Shown piece by piece: positions 45,503 to 58,106 of a stretch of 64,000 nucleotides of DNA. How positions within the stretch are numbered: the stretch's first letter is position 1; each line of letters opens with the position of its first letter. The stretch spans positions 473,182 to 537,181 of the forward strand of contig MNCI01020297.1 of NCBI GenBank assembly GCA_015680685.1. Direction: 5' to 3'. The stretch is from Gnetum montanum. Taxonomy: Eukaryota; Streptophyta; Gnetopsida; Gnetales; Gnetaceae. Position numbers and translations under genes: made by a program. A model generated the notes under the pieces. It was given only the letters and a program-made list of their open reading frames with translations. It was not told the DNA's origin and made no database searches.

Positions 45503-48500
45503 ATGTCTTCTTATTTGCACACAAGCACTTCACCACCTAGGAGCAACAACAAGAGATAGTCAGTGGCATAACATACGTAACCAAGATCCACCAGTTCCTC
45601 AAAAATTCCATGTGGTATATATTCATCATGATGAGTATATACCTGAATTTACCTTTATTCTCCATCAAGATGAACAACTGCGTTGGAGAGACTTGGAGGG
45701 TAACATAGTGTTGCCTCCAGACCGAGCAGTCCCCAACATGCTTCTTCATGCTCTCGCACAAATAGGCATCTCACAATTATATGCAGAATACATTGCATGT
45801 GATTACGACACAAGGGACTACCATCCCACAAAAGCGTAATGTCAACGGGACTTGGGACAGAAGATTTATTACACATCTTTGAAGGGCAAAGGGCCCCATA
45901 ATGCTCCACCCATCTTAAGCGAATTTGAGGGTGGTGAACCTATTTCAATAGGTTCTTCACAAAATAATGTTCCTCCTCCTAACGATAGTCAGGAGGTGGT
46001 GTATAAGAACCTTCACTTCATGATTCATAATCTTGGTTATGATCCCTAGGGACACCAAGTCTTCGATGAGGAAACATAAACACATGATAAGGGTGGGCAT
46101 TCTAATCGTCATCACGATCGGGGCTGGTACCACTGAAGAGAAGGTAAGAAACATCTTTATGGCGATGGCTCTCCTTCTTCTTCACCTTCATCATCACATT
46201 CACCCTCTCCTTCAATATCAAGATGCATTCATTAGGAACCTAACCGTGAGGATAAGGGTAAACAAAGTGAGAAACCTTCGACGAGAGAGTCAAGAACGAG
46301 GATGAGGGCATTCTAGAGAATCACAGCATGGAAGAAGGAAGAGTAGGAAACTGCATAGACATCACAAACATTATGAAAGAAATGACCATGAAGAACCCCT
46401 ACTTGCAACCCGAAGCATGTTAGACATCATAAAGGCACCGAAAAGATAGCAGGATCAAGAGGTTAGACATGAATAATATCCCACGATTTGAGGGGGGATA
46501 CAATGCTAATCCTCAAAACCACATACAAGCATTTCACAATGCATGTGCCTTGCAGAATATCGAGAATGAATGGAAAAATTAAAGTTGTTCTCAAGGACAC
46601 TGATGAAAGAAGCGGAAAGCTAGTATTGGTCCTTAGAACTAGAATCCATTTGAAGGTGGAGTATGATGCTAGAACTATTTAATGATAAATATCAAATGTA
46701 CTCCCGAGCATCCAACCTATGAAAGAAAATCCAAGGATGGAAGCAAGGAAGTCATGAACCCTTGGATGTTGCCATGGGTCATTATTATGCATTGTTACAT
46801 TGTTGCCTAGGCCATGGTTATTTGCAACAGGATCAACTACGCCATCTCGTAGATGGACTTTGGCATAAAACCAGGAGAACCCTTGGAACATATGCCCAAG
46901 GGAGACTATCAAAGCTTAGGTCCCATCAGGTTCATAGATTGCTAGAGCAAGTAGCTAAAGAAGAAGGGGAGCTACGTAAAAGAGAAAGCACGGAAGAATA
47001 CAACCATGATCCTTCCCTCCAAAAAAGGGGAGTGTGGAGGTGGAAGAGTCACCACTCAAAGAGATGGTGAATAGGAAAACCTTGCTGCTCCAGAAATTAA
47101 CAACAAAAGTATTGGCCAAGGTAGACCAAATATGGGACTCCTTAGACAGTAGATTTGAAATTGTTCTCAAAATCGTAGAGGAGTCTAAGGAGCAAAGTAG
47201 TGACTATGACAAAAAGAAAAAGAGGGATTTGGACCATGCACGTAACAAAGGTAAGGGTAAAATGACCATCACCGAAGAGGTTGTGGATTCTAACACGGAT
47301 AATGATGGTGGATGTAAGATATGCCAATATGACCACCCTAAGCTATGTTGCCCAGTAATCTCACATCTACAAGAGTCTGTGGTGTATGCACATAACCCAC
47401 AACTTAATAAGCAGCAAGAACCCCGATGGTTACCTTATCCCTAAGGTAACCCAAGGCAGTTCCACCAACCTTTAACATATTATCCAAGTGGAACTCCACC
47501 ACAACCTATTGAGCAACACCAGTAGTGGAAATACCCACAGTCATGGGGGATGCCACCACCAAGGCAACAATACCCTTACCAGCAACCGCATCCATATGAC
47601 TACTACGTGCAGCAGCTAATCTCTCCACGTGACTCGGTTGGTCATGTGACATCACAACGTCACTACCAAGCTCAGGAGTATTATAGGACTCCTTCTCCGA
47701 GGGAAGACACACCACATACATACCATCTTCCAAATCCATCTACAACTCTCATACTAATAGCTCCATTACAACACGCTCTAGTAATGCAAGGGGAACTCCC
47801 CACTCAATTGTAGAAATGCACTACTATGAGGGTTGTGAACCTTCAACCCGCTATTGGTTCTAACATCCATACAAAGAGAAGACCTTTCTTCAAAACCAGC
47901 AGTCCAACCAAGCTCTCACAACCACAAGCGGTTGAGCCTCTGAACATTTCTCCATCAAATAAGGCTTCAGAGCTCCCTTCAAATCAAAAATAAATCTTAA
48001 CACACATGGTTATGTTAACACACGTTGTGACTGACTAGATTAAGGAGGTCCATCTTCCAAGGAAATTCTCTAATCCTAGAAGTCCTTCAATCTATCTCCA
48101 AGTCACTAGGAATGAACCATGTAAAGCTCTTCTAGACTCAGGCTCTGGAGTCAACTTAATATCACAAGAGATGTATAAAGCTTAGAACCTGCCTCCACTA
48201 AAGAAGAGAAATATTCACTTAGAGCTAGCTGACCAGTCCATCACTGTTCCCTTGGGACTGGTGGAGGACATCATTACCACTGTGTGTGGTTGGTCATACC
48301 CAACTGATTTCCTAGTGATATAAGTAAACAATGATAAAGGGGACTTTCCCATAATAATGGGGAGTTCATGACTCAGTACCATAAATGCATGCCTAGGAAT
48401 CCACAATCTTTCCCTAGAAATATCTAAGAAAAAAACTTTTGGGAAGATCGAGAAGAAGATAGTTCCATGCATCACATACAGTGATATAGGGGGTGATTAC

Positions 48501-48632
48501 GTACAAGAATGTTTAGCATTTCCTGCATACAACCAATGTCCCCAAGAAATTAACATACGAAAATTCTTGTATGTAGCAACCACACAACAAGAATACACCC
48601 AGTGGTTGATAGCTAATCAATAGAGTAACTCA
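45503..48632 (+). pseudogene. Gag-protease of E-F
   Basis: The ATG at 45503 is a possible start; the frame is soon broken. N-terminal pieces read RWRDLEGNIVLPPD near 45685. The core piece near 46750-46960 has PLDVAMGHYYALLHCCLGHG, in place of the Athila CPHHG motif. A basic/acidic linker and a Cys/His segment GGCKICQYDHPKLCC lie near 47310. A Q/P/Y-rich part (YQQPHPYDYY) follows. The protease is at about 48060-48480: ALLDSGSGVNLIS with intact D-S-G, then PIIMGSS, the decayed ILGRP motif. No pol follows. Broken by TAG/TAA stops and frameshifts near 46000-46480. Confidence 0.75.
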
Positions 48633-50843
48633 CCAACATGCATGGAACTAACTGGGGGACCAACTTGCACCCACGTAGAAGGCATAGATGCACTGGAGCA
48701 AGAGTGTCACCAACTTTGAACCCTTAACCTAAAAACTTCAATTGGTGAAAGTTGGAAACTCCTAAAAAATTCAAACAATTGCTTCGATAGGAGAATACTA
48801 GTCGATGTGCAACGGACCAAACCTTATCATGAATCTAGAACGGTCAATGCACATAACACATTGGAGAAAGGATTACCTCCTTCATTATTTTAGATCTCCT
48901 CCTTCCAACTTAGTCATGGGGGAGATGGCCACCTATGCTGATTAATCAAGGCCCTCAGTTCCTTTTTAACTTTTTATTTTACATGTTTTTGTTTTACAAA
49001 TTTCTTTAACTTTTCTTGTTTTTTTTTTCCAATATAATTCATACTTTTTCTATTTATTTGTGTGTTTATTTATTTTGTTAAGTTTGTCACATAATAAGTA
49101 CTCCTGAAAATGGTATGAAATGTATTCCATTGATTACTAATGTTTGATTTTTACCTTTGAGTTGTAATGTTGATACTAAGGTATGGTTCTTTTGATATAA
49201 TAGGCAATGAGTCCACATCATCCATACATCTATAAATTTCTATGATGTCTCTTGGCTTGGAACTATACAGTCTCTTTCCTTAAATAATAAGAAATATTAA
49301 TGAATCGATGACTGGGCATTTCTCAAACTAAGGAAGGACTCAAGGATTGAAAAGGGTGTGACATCAAGGGGATTTGATGCATTTGTGTTGGCCATTCTCT
49401 TGGGTTCTTGGATGTCTTCTTCTTGAGTTTTCCTTAACATTCTGATGCTACTCCAGTATCAGGAAGCTAAGCTAATAAAAATAATAAGTCTTTGCATGGT
49501 GTGGTTCTCACGCAAAAAAAAAAGAGTGAGAAAGAAAAAACAAAGAAGAAAAAGTAAGAATTCAAAGCACACCCCTTAGATGAAATAATCATCTGGGCTA
49601 GAAGCACTGGTTATGGAACTAAACAAACATGTTCCCTCTAACTAAGGCCCTTTCTCGCTTCCTACTTTCTCCTTTTTTGTTTTGTCGGAATGGTGGTAAC
49701 TCTGTGACAGAGGCATTCATGTTAATTTAGGTGGATGGATTGGCCGAATGTATTAATGCGAAGTCACTGGATGTGGTTGGTTTGAGGCTAGATTTTGAGT
49801 GAGATCTACTAAGTCACATTAACCATTAACACACAAGGGGCTATACACCACCTTGTTCTTGAGACTCCATTCCATTCTCTTCTTTCATCCTTCTTTCTCC
49901 ATTTTGCACCTCCTTGCCGGTTGTATCAACAGTCCATATTTTGGTTGATGAATTGTTTTTGTTTTGGTAAATTCTTGTGGTTAAGACTTTAACTCTTGCT
50001 TCCAAATGGCATTTCTAGAGCCTACAAACTCTTTGAGTGTGGTATTGTTAGGCCATTAAGGGCATGAGCCTGATTTAGGGAGGACCCAATGGCATTCCTA
50101 TTTGGAGAATCAGTTAATTTCTTTTCCTTAACATTTTCACAATCAACATTTATTTGTTTATTTCCATACCTGACATCCATTTTCTTGGTGTGGCCATTAT
50201 TTCTTTTTCTCCATCTTTCTTATTCCTTATCTTTTTCCATTCTCTCACTACCAGATGTTCGCTCTTAATCATGGGGGTCCTAGTCCAATTTTTTCGATTT
50301 CTCTTAACCCCTACACCTTGGGTAGTTACCAGTCTTATATCGCCAAAATCCACATTAGCCATATCACAACTCAGCCAATGGACCTTACACTGAAGCAAGG
50401 TATCAACTGCATTGTGATTCATTTTTCCTTGTTAATATAAGAATGTGTTGTGTGTGCATATGGAAATCATACAACAACATATTGGATTTGGAGGGAACAC
50501 TTGGAATGGACTGGTGCTGAAGAAATTATGCAAGGAACAAGATTGATGACGTGATTATGGATGAACAACGAAAAGCACAATTTTGGCATTGGCAACAGTG
50601 GACTTCTTCTTTTCTCTCTCTCTCTCTTGTCTCTTCTCTCCTAGCTACCAAATAAGGCTAGATGTCAAATGTGTATAGTGTTTACTCCTATTGTTCTGGA
50701 CACTAATTTTGTCATGTATTGTAATGATGATCTGGTCACATGTCACCCAATTCACCATTAGTATCATTCAAGTCAATAATCCCATACCTTCCCAATATTT
50801 TGTAAGGAACTCGAGGATGAGTTTTTATTCATACATGGGGGTA
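48633..50843 (+). other. Non-coding 3' region of E-F
   Basis: No domain found on either strand. 49350-49660 has an inverted relative at 39304-39690 in E-E. A polypyrimidine run (TCTCTCTCTCTC) is at 50615-50630 and an A run at 49515. A short purine tract CATGGGGGTA precedes the 3' LTR. Confidence 0.55.
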
Positions 50844-51634
50844 TGATGAGCCGCGATATCACGTATGCGATACTGCATCCATGATATCACAGCCTGCCGC
50901 AATGTCTATAAATAAGAGGTGACTTTCCCTATTTTGGACATCTAGATTTAGACCCTTAGCCAAACTATAGCAGTTTTACCATTCCATAGTTAGAATAATT
51001 TCCATATGCCTACAGTAGGAGTTTTAAAGTGAACGGATCTTTATTCGAGCAAATTGTACCTAAGCATACATTTGTGTATGGAAATAAATATGAAATTTCT
51101 GATAAACCTTGTAGCATGTGGACTAAGCTAAATAGGAGTTAATTACATTAAATGTTTAAATTCTTTCCTAGATAATTAATCTCTCTCAATCCTTAACTCT
51201 CCTAGTTAAGTCCACTCAGTATGACTGCTTCGAGCACGTGTGCAACACTTGATAACCCAGTAACGAATAGTGTTTGGTAATCCCAACAGTGTTGCACTGG
51301 TTCAGGGTGTGTGTGGCAAGTGGGAATGGATACTGATGCTAGGACAATTAGAACTTAGCTAGTTGTTAGTTAAGAAAAGTTAGTTACTTAGTTCTCTTCA
51401 CCTTCCCCCATTAGCATAAGACATTAAAAAGATAAAAGATATAAAAGTCATATACCTCAAGCTTACTTAACCATACAACTGTGACAATACAAGTAAGTTT
51501 GGGAAGACAACGATTGATTAACCTTAAGTGTTTCATTAAGGTGCATAAGCACTTAGTCCTTGGAGTTTGACCAAATCATGCGTGAGACACTCGTATTCGT
51601 ATGGTTGAGTGTAGGGGTACCTCGCCACTCATCA
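50844..51634 (+). repeat. 3' LTR of E-F
   Basis: 791 bp, TGATGAGCCGCG to CCACTCATCA, followed by the duplicate GCAAC. TATA box at 50907-50914. Confidence 0.88.
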
Positions 51635-52942
51635 GCAACCATAGTTCAAATTTCTAAAAACTTCCTATATAATTTATAGCTTCTAAGATAGTTATAAATT
51701 AATATTTGTAATACCCTTAAGTTATAATGATTCTATTTTAACTACCTTAAGGCCACTATAAAAGGGGCTTTAAATGTAGAATTGAAAAAGGGAGAAAGAA
51801 GGGGGGAAATTGGAAAATGCAACTTTGAAGATTGTAAAACAATGGCTTGCTAAAGACATCAATTTAGCTACTTTGTTTTAATCCTGTGAGTTCATTTCTT
51901 CCTATTTTGTTTCAATTACTTAGCTAATAGTTTAGATAGTATCATGCTTGGCATTTAATTTTGAGACTTTTTCTAGATTGCTTTTATAGCTCTATTTTTT
52001 TACAATATTAGACTCCTATTAAGATTTTTCCATAGAAGAGCTTATGTTGTTGAAAAGCCTTAAGAGTAGTTTAAATAGTAATGTCTTAACAAAATTACCT
52101 ATTTTGAGCATAGGAAATCTAGGAAAATCTTTGATACTTTAATGGGACTAAAATTACTTCTTTATTTTTAAAGTGTATTGCCATGGTATTTCAATCCTAA
52201 ATTTGTGAATTTTTTTAGGGCTTTGTTGAATGCAATCTTTGACAACTATTAACTAGCCAAAATATAAACTCATAATTTGTCATTTACATGTTATATTTGA
52301 TAGTGTAATACGATTGTCTTTTATGAAATTACTTGTTGAGCTCAAAAGGTTTAGACAATTTGTAGTTATTGAATTAGGAATAACTTTATTGAGAAGTATT
52401 TCCTTATGTTAATTTATCTTGCTTAAATATTTGGGATTTCATAGAAATTTTCTTTCTTTTCTTTCTTTTTCTAAGTCTATTGAATCTTACTCTATTTCTA
52501 GTTTTCTTGTGTAACTTTCTCTGTGTGGAAAATTAGAAGAAGATTGACAGAATTTTTCTCAAATCTTTTTGCAAAATTTTATTTGTTATAAGTAACATAC
52601 TACAAGGATCATATAAACTAAGTGATTGGACAAACTAGAAATCTCTAACTCATAATATTTGATAAATTTAGCTAAATCTTTTTTATGATAGCAAATTATA
52701 ATTTCATACATAACTCAATCATTTAAACATTCACAATAGTAAACACAAACTCACAATTAGTTTGTTTCATAACTACTGAGTCTATTTGGAGGTATCTGGG
52801 CCTTAGTTTGCTAGAGACTAGAAAGTGCCTAAACCCTATTTGTACAACATCTTCAATCCTGTGATTTTCCAAGGTCATGAGACTATGAGGCTCCCAATGT
52901 TGGTGGTCCCAAATGGTCACCAATAGTTCCTTTGGCACTAGA
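51635..52942 (+). repeat. Probable 5' LTR of E-G, left part cut off by E-F
   Basis: A TATA box is at 51757-51764. It ends at TTTGGCACTAGA, followed by AGGAGGGC, the conserved LTR-end/primer block also found in E-B and E-D. Otherwise AT-rich and without coding. No second copy in the window, so this rests on position and the two motifs. Confidence 0.5.
51757..51764 (+). promoter_or_regulatory. TATA box of E-G
   Basis: GGCCACTATAAAAGGGGC, followed by a purine-rich GAAAAAGGGAGAAAGAAGGG stretch. Confidence 0.55.
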
Positions 52943-53424
52943 AGGAGGGCTGAAAATTTAGCCTCTAAGTTCATAAGCCTAATAGTCCTAGCATACCAAC
53001 TAGGCTAATAGTTTCGAAGATTTCAAAGTTTTCAAAAAAATAATTGATTATAAGACTAATTATTCATCTGAATAAGGTTCCTAAGTTTTGAACAAGTAGT
53101 GGAGTAAAGACCAAAAAGATAAGAAGATCACCCATTTTGTCTAGTCTATTAGTCTATAAGAGATGTTCAAAGAAGCATAAGAGTTCAACAATCAAAAGAA
53201 AGTATAATAGGATGGAAAATCCTTGGCAAAGAGTTATACCATTAGGATTTTAAAACTACAACGATATTTCTAAGGTATTTTACAAATATTTTCTTAAGTC
53301 TTTTATGCTTGAAAAAGCTTACTTAGTTAAAACATATATCCACATGTTTGAGTTAGCTTTAGCTCATGCAAATGTCTAACACCAAGATCAAGCTTGTAGA
53401 TTTTTTGTAGCAAATCTAAAAGAT
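52943..53424 (+). other. Leader / 5' gag region of E-G
   Basis: Short broken frames only; gag N-terminus could begin here but no motif was recognised. Confidence 0.4.
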
Positions 53425-53490
53425 ATGGCTCATATTTGGTACTTAAACTTGCCAAGCAATAGTATCACAATTTGGGATGACATGAATAGT

Positions 53491-53863
53491 NNNNNNNNNN
53501 NNNNNNNNNNNNNNNNNNNNNNNNNNNNNNNNNNNNNNNNNNNNNNNNNNNNNNNNNNNNNNNNNNNNNNNNNNNNNNNNNNNNNNNNNNNNNNNNNNNN
53601 NNNNNNNNNNNNNNNNNNNNNNNNNNNNNNNNNNNNNNNNNNNNNNNNNNNNNNNNNNNNNNNNNNNNNNNNNNNNNNNNNNNNNNNNNNNNNNNNNNNN
53701 NNNNNNNNNNNNNNNNNNNNNNNNNNNNNNNNNNNNNNNNNNNNNNNNNNNNNNNNNNNNNNNNNNNNNNNNNNNNNNNNNNNNNNNNNNNNNNNNNNNN
53801 NNNNNNNNNNNNNNNNNNNNNNNNNNNNNNNNNNNNNNNNNNNNNNNNNNNNNNNNNNNNNNN
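53491..53863. other. Assembly gap, 373 Ns
   Basis: A run of 373 N within gag of E-G. Frames reported across it are meaningless. Confidence 0.99.
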
Positions 53864-54351
53864 ACTTCTTGCTTATCAAGTTATAAAGAGGATATATCGT
53901 TAGATGAAGAGTGTAATAACAATGAGGAAAATGGGTATAATCTGCAATCAAAAGAAATATTAACGACTTCCAAGCTTCCAAACATTGTTTCTAACCCACC
54001 TACTAAGAGAAAGGTTTTTGAACCAGGTAGAAGAGAGAAAAACAAAAGTAAAGAAGACCAAGTAAAGAAGAGCACTCAAAATCAATATTTTAATAAATGG
54101 ATGAAGAAATCAAATTTTTATAGAGATGGAGAATATAGTTTGATTGAAGATCTCAAACATGTTAGGGAAAATATTAGTATAGATTAGAGATCAGCAAAGA
54201 AAAGATTTAGAGTTTATTAAAGGTAAAAAGAGAGTTGAAGAGTCAAGGTTAAGGTATGTGTCCAACAATGATGACAAAAAAAACTAGCTATGATTATACT
54301 CTTGATAAAGAATCTCCTCCTTTTCTTTTGACAATGAAGCTAAAGGACAAG

Positions 54352-54432
54352 TATCTATATGTAAGAAACTTGGTTTGATTCTTGAGCTATCATGCCATTA
54401 TCTATATGTAAGAAACTTGGTTTGATTCTTGA
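54352..54432 (+). repeat. 47-bp tandem duplication in protease region of E-G
   Basis: TATCTATATGTAAGAAACTT and 14 further bases occur at 54352-54385 and again at 54399-54432, offset 47, which shifts the frame. Confidence 0.85.
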
Positions 54433-54643
54433 AAGATCAAATAAGAAGATTGTTCAAGTGGGTAAAAGTAGAGTAAAGATTATGGGTTAATTACCAAATG
54501 TTCTATTAGAAAGTTCTTCTAAACCATGTATCAAAATTAGACTAACTATTCAACTAGCAGATATACTAGATTCACATAGTCTTTTATTAAGTATAATCTG
54601 GAGTAAGAATTTCTAAAGTTACATATTAATAGATTACTCACAT

Positions 54644-57600
54644 ATGTGGCTACCTTGGAAAGTGGAGCCAAATCACATATACATATATAGTGAACCTTTG
54701 ATGAGTGAAAAAATTACTTTAACTAGAAAGAATAAATTCATTGAAATAAGAGCTTATGAAACCAAAATCTACACACTTCAAGAAGTTGATAACTTGGAAA
54801 AAGGAGAATTTGAAAATGAGAGTAAATGGGGACTATACTTCAATGATTCTTGTAACTCCAAAGATGCAAAAGTTGGAATATTATTAGTCAAAGATGATTC
54901 CCCAAAAATATTTAAGGAAATTCATCTATTTTTCCCTTGTATGAACAACAAGGCTGAATATAAAGCTTTGTGTATTGGAATTAAGACAAAAATTGAAAAA
55001 GGAATCAAGGAAATCACCATTAAGACAGACTAAAGATTAGTTTGTGAAAAAATTAAAGGTAATTGTGTGGTGAAAAGCTCATTCTTACAATCCTATAAAA
55101 AGCTTTTCTACAAAATGTTGGATTCATTTCATCACTACCAAATAGAACATATAGATAGGAAGGGTAATTATATAGAAAATGACTTAGCAAAAGTAGCTTC
55201 AACATTAAATTTAAAAAAGATAGAAAGTTATGAAGGGTTAACACTTGAGAAATAGCATTAGTTAGTACTACTAGATAACATAAAGCATTTACAAGTATTT
55301 GAAGATGATGATCAATTACATAGATTCTTGAAAAAAAACAAGCAAGAATTTGAAGGTCAAATCATACCTGAAATAGTGTTAAGGTTTAAGAAAAATTCAA
55401 TTTCCAAAAAGGTGATTGATTATGAACATGAATTTAGTAAAAATTTTCTTACTAAAAAAGATATACAGAATCTAGATGATGAAGCTTTTGAAGTAGTAAA
55501 TCATGGATCTATTGAGATACCAAAGACATTAAATGTTATAAAAGAAAAGAATTCAGCTTTTTGAAAAATTTTGCTTGGTCTGATGATGATCTTAAAAATT
55601 TTCAACTAGAGGTGATGACACATAAAATTCATTTCATAGAAGTTTGTAAGATAGTTAAACAAAAAAAAAATTAATCCATCATTTGAGCTAGCTGTGGAAG
55701 AAAAGATCAAGAAGTTGTTATAAGCTAAAATTATATATTTAGTATGATATTCAACATGGCTTACTAACCTTGTACCAATAATGAGGAAGAATGATGATAT
55801 TAGGCTTTGTGTAGATTTTAGAAATTTGAATGAAGCCATAAAAAAGGATAAAAAGCCACTTTTTAAAATTGATGAGATGTTGATCAAAGTATCAAGTTGT
55901 CAAATATATTATTTCCTAGATGGTTTTTTAGGATATAATTAGATCATGATAAATAAGGGTGATAGATATAAAGTAGCATTTATCACCAAGTGAGGAGCTT
56001 TCGCTTACCAAAGAATGCCATTTGAACTTTCAAATTCTAGAGCTACTTTTCAAAGAGCGATGGACTTAGCCTTTAAAGGTTTAATAGGTGAGTTGGATTT
56101 GGATGATACCATTATTTTTTAAAAAAGAAATAAAGATCATATCAGTCATCTACAAAAATGTTTTGATAGATGTCATGAGTATGGTATTTTGTTAAATCCT
56201 AAGTAATGTATCTTTGAGGTTAAATTTGAAAGTTTACTAGGTCATATGATCTATCAAAAGGGAATTGCTATAGATAACTCCTAAATTCAAGTAGTATAGA
56301 ATATCGAGAATCCTACAGGTAAAAAGTCTCTCAAATATTTCTTTGGGAAGATAAATTTTCTTCATAAATTTATCCTTGGATTTACTGAAATTACTAAACC
56401 TTTGATGCATATGCTAAAGAAAGATGTCCAAATAGAGAAGACACCAAAATCAGAGAAAGCCTTAGTGGAAATTAAAATAACAATTCAAGCGGCTCCTTAC
56501 TTTGTAAAACCAAAATTGAAAAAAGACTTTTGGTTAGATGCTTTTGCTTCAAATAATTCAATTGTTGCTATTCTAACTCAAAGAAATGAAGGTCAAGATG
56601 AACTGATCGGATTTTTTGGATATTAATTGAAAGGTTCAAAGCTAAATTATTCAAACTTAGAGAAATAGGCATTTGTAGTTATTAAGGTACTTCAATATTT
56701 CAAATATTACTTGGAAAACTCATTAGTTCATATTATGCTAATTGTGCTTGCAGTTAAGCAATTATTAGCCCAAAATAAAATTGGACTGAAAAGAGGGAAG
56801 TGAACCATAAAGCTTCAAGGTTTCAGGTTTTCATTGGAAATATGCAAAACTATTAAAGGAATTGGATTAGCCAAGTTAATGCTAAAAACGATGAAGTGTG
56901 TGCATTAAAAACTTATGAAGGAAATCCGTATGATGAAATTCTAGAATTCCTTGATATATGAAAGCTTCCTAGTAATCTAGCTACAAGTCAAAAGAGATCT
57001 TTCCTCAAAGAGAGAAAATAAATTTGTGGTTAAAGATGGAATTTTATACAGAAGGGATTTTAGAGGGGTTTTATTGGAATGGATTCATAATGATCAAATT
57101 AGTCCTATTTTAGAACAATTCCATGATCATTCCAATTTGTTCTATGAATCTCCTCAATCTACTATGCAACATATACTTTGCCATGGTTTTTATTGGCCTA
57201 GTATGTATCATGATATTAGTTAAAAATTCAAAGATGTTACAAATGTCAAATTCATGGATCAAAGATTAAAAAGGCTAGAGCTCTTTTAAAACTGGTAATT
57301 GCAAATAGACCATTTCAACAATGGGGATTAGCTTTTATTAGCACAATTACTCCTTTGAGAGCTATACATAATTTTATTCTCACAACTACCAATAACTTTA
57401 TCAAATAGTCTAAGGCAAAGGTTCTAAGAAAAATTTCAACATCAAATGTGATTAAGTTCTTGGAAGATCAAATTTTAAGTTATTTTAGTTTACCTAAAGT
57501 GTTAGTATCTGATAATGGACCTGCTTTTCGATCTGAAGAGTTTATAACATGGGCATCAAAAAATCCATCTTTCTATTTTCTTCTTTGAATTATTATCATC

Positions 57601-58106
57601 AAGGAAATGGCTTAGCTAAATCTACAAATAAAAATATTATTTTCTACATTAAGAAATTGATGGATGGGAATCCAAGAAATTGGATTGATTATGTACAATC
57701 TGCACTATGAACTGATCATATTAGATTCAAGGCTATTGGAACATCACCTTATAAATTGGTCTATGGTTTTCCTATAAGAATTATGAACAAGATTATAAGT
57801 CCAGTCTTAGATTTTGTACAAAAGTATAGTGAGAAAACTAATAAAGATAGAAGCTTCATGACCTTACTCATCAAAAGAGAAGCTAAAATGAATAAAGTTA
57901 AGGATAATTTATTAAAAATGCTTTACAAGTTAAAATGTGGCTTGATAGAAAGGCTTTGAAGAGAACTTTTAACGGTTGTGACTTAGTATTATTATGGAAT
58001 ATGAAGAAGCCAAATAAGTTTTCAATAGTATTAAGAAACAATTATCGAAAGATACCTACAAATTATCGATTTAGACGGGACAAAGTTGCAGTTTCCATAT
58101 AATGTT
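54644..58106 (+). pseudogene. Pol of E-G: archaeal-type RNase H, RT, RNase H, integrase
   Basis: The archaeal-type RNase H comes first: WGLYFNDSCNSKDAKVGILL at about 54817-54876, PCMNNKAEYKALCIGI (the TNNEAEYxAL motif), then HIDRKGNYIENDLAKVAS to 55200. A linker with charged residues (55328-55564) follows. RT: IRLCVDFRNLNEAIKKD, RMPFELSNSRATFQRAM, LDLDDTIIF (intact DD). The Ty3 RNase H begins DFWLDAFASNNSIVAILTQ. Integrase: HGFYWPSMYHDIS, PFQQWGLAF, VSDNGPAFRSEEF; the tail contains KAL and RRDKVAV. Frameshifts in RNase H and integrase and about 20 stops make it inactive. Confidence 0.82.

Larger units (their letters stand above)
44560..51634 (+). mobile_element. E-F: complete Athila-like gag-protease element without pol
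   Basis: LTRs at 44560-45356 and 50844-51634 with perfect GCAAC duplications. Between them are a primer site, gag and protease (45503-48630) and 2.2 kb without coding. No reverse transcriptase, RNase H or integrase motif was found on either strand, so the element is non-autonomous, of the kind described in plants as terminal-repeat retrotransposons with gag. Its pol must have come from a relative. Confidence 0.85.
53425..54640 (+). pseudogene. Gag and protease remains of E-G, with assembly gap
   Basis: MAHIWYLNLPSNSITIWDDM before the gap is a classic Ty3 retrotransposon gag motif (A-x-x-WYxxLPxxSIxxWxxM). After 53864 a charged K/N/E-rich stretch with RREKNKSKEDQVKKS follows. Protease remains near 54390-54620 read MPLSICKKLGL and LPNVLLESSS. 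A 47-bp tandem duplication at 54352-54432 sits where the D-T/S-G active site should be. Confidence 0.6.

Noticed and set aside
53425-53981. Frames of 153 and 183 residues across the gap
   Set aside because: Composed mainly of Ns. Only the gag motif before the gap was kept.
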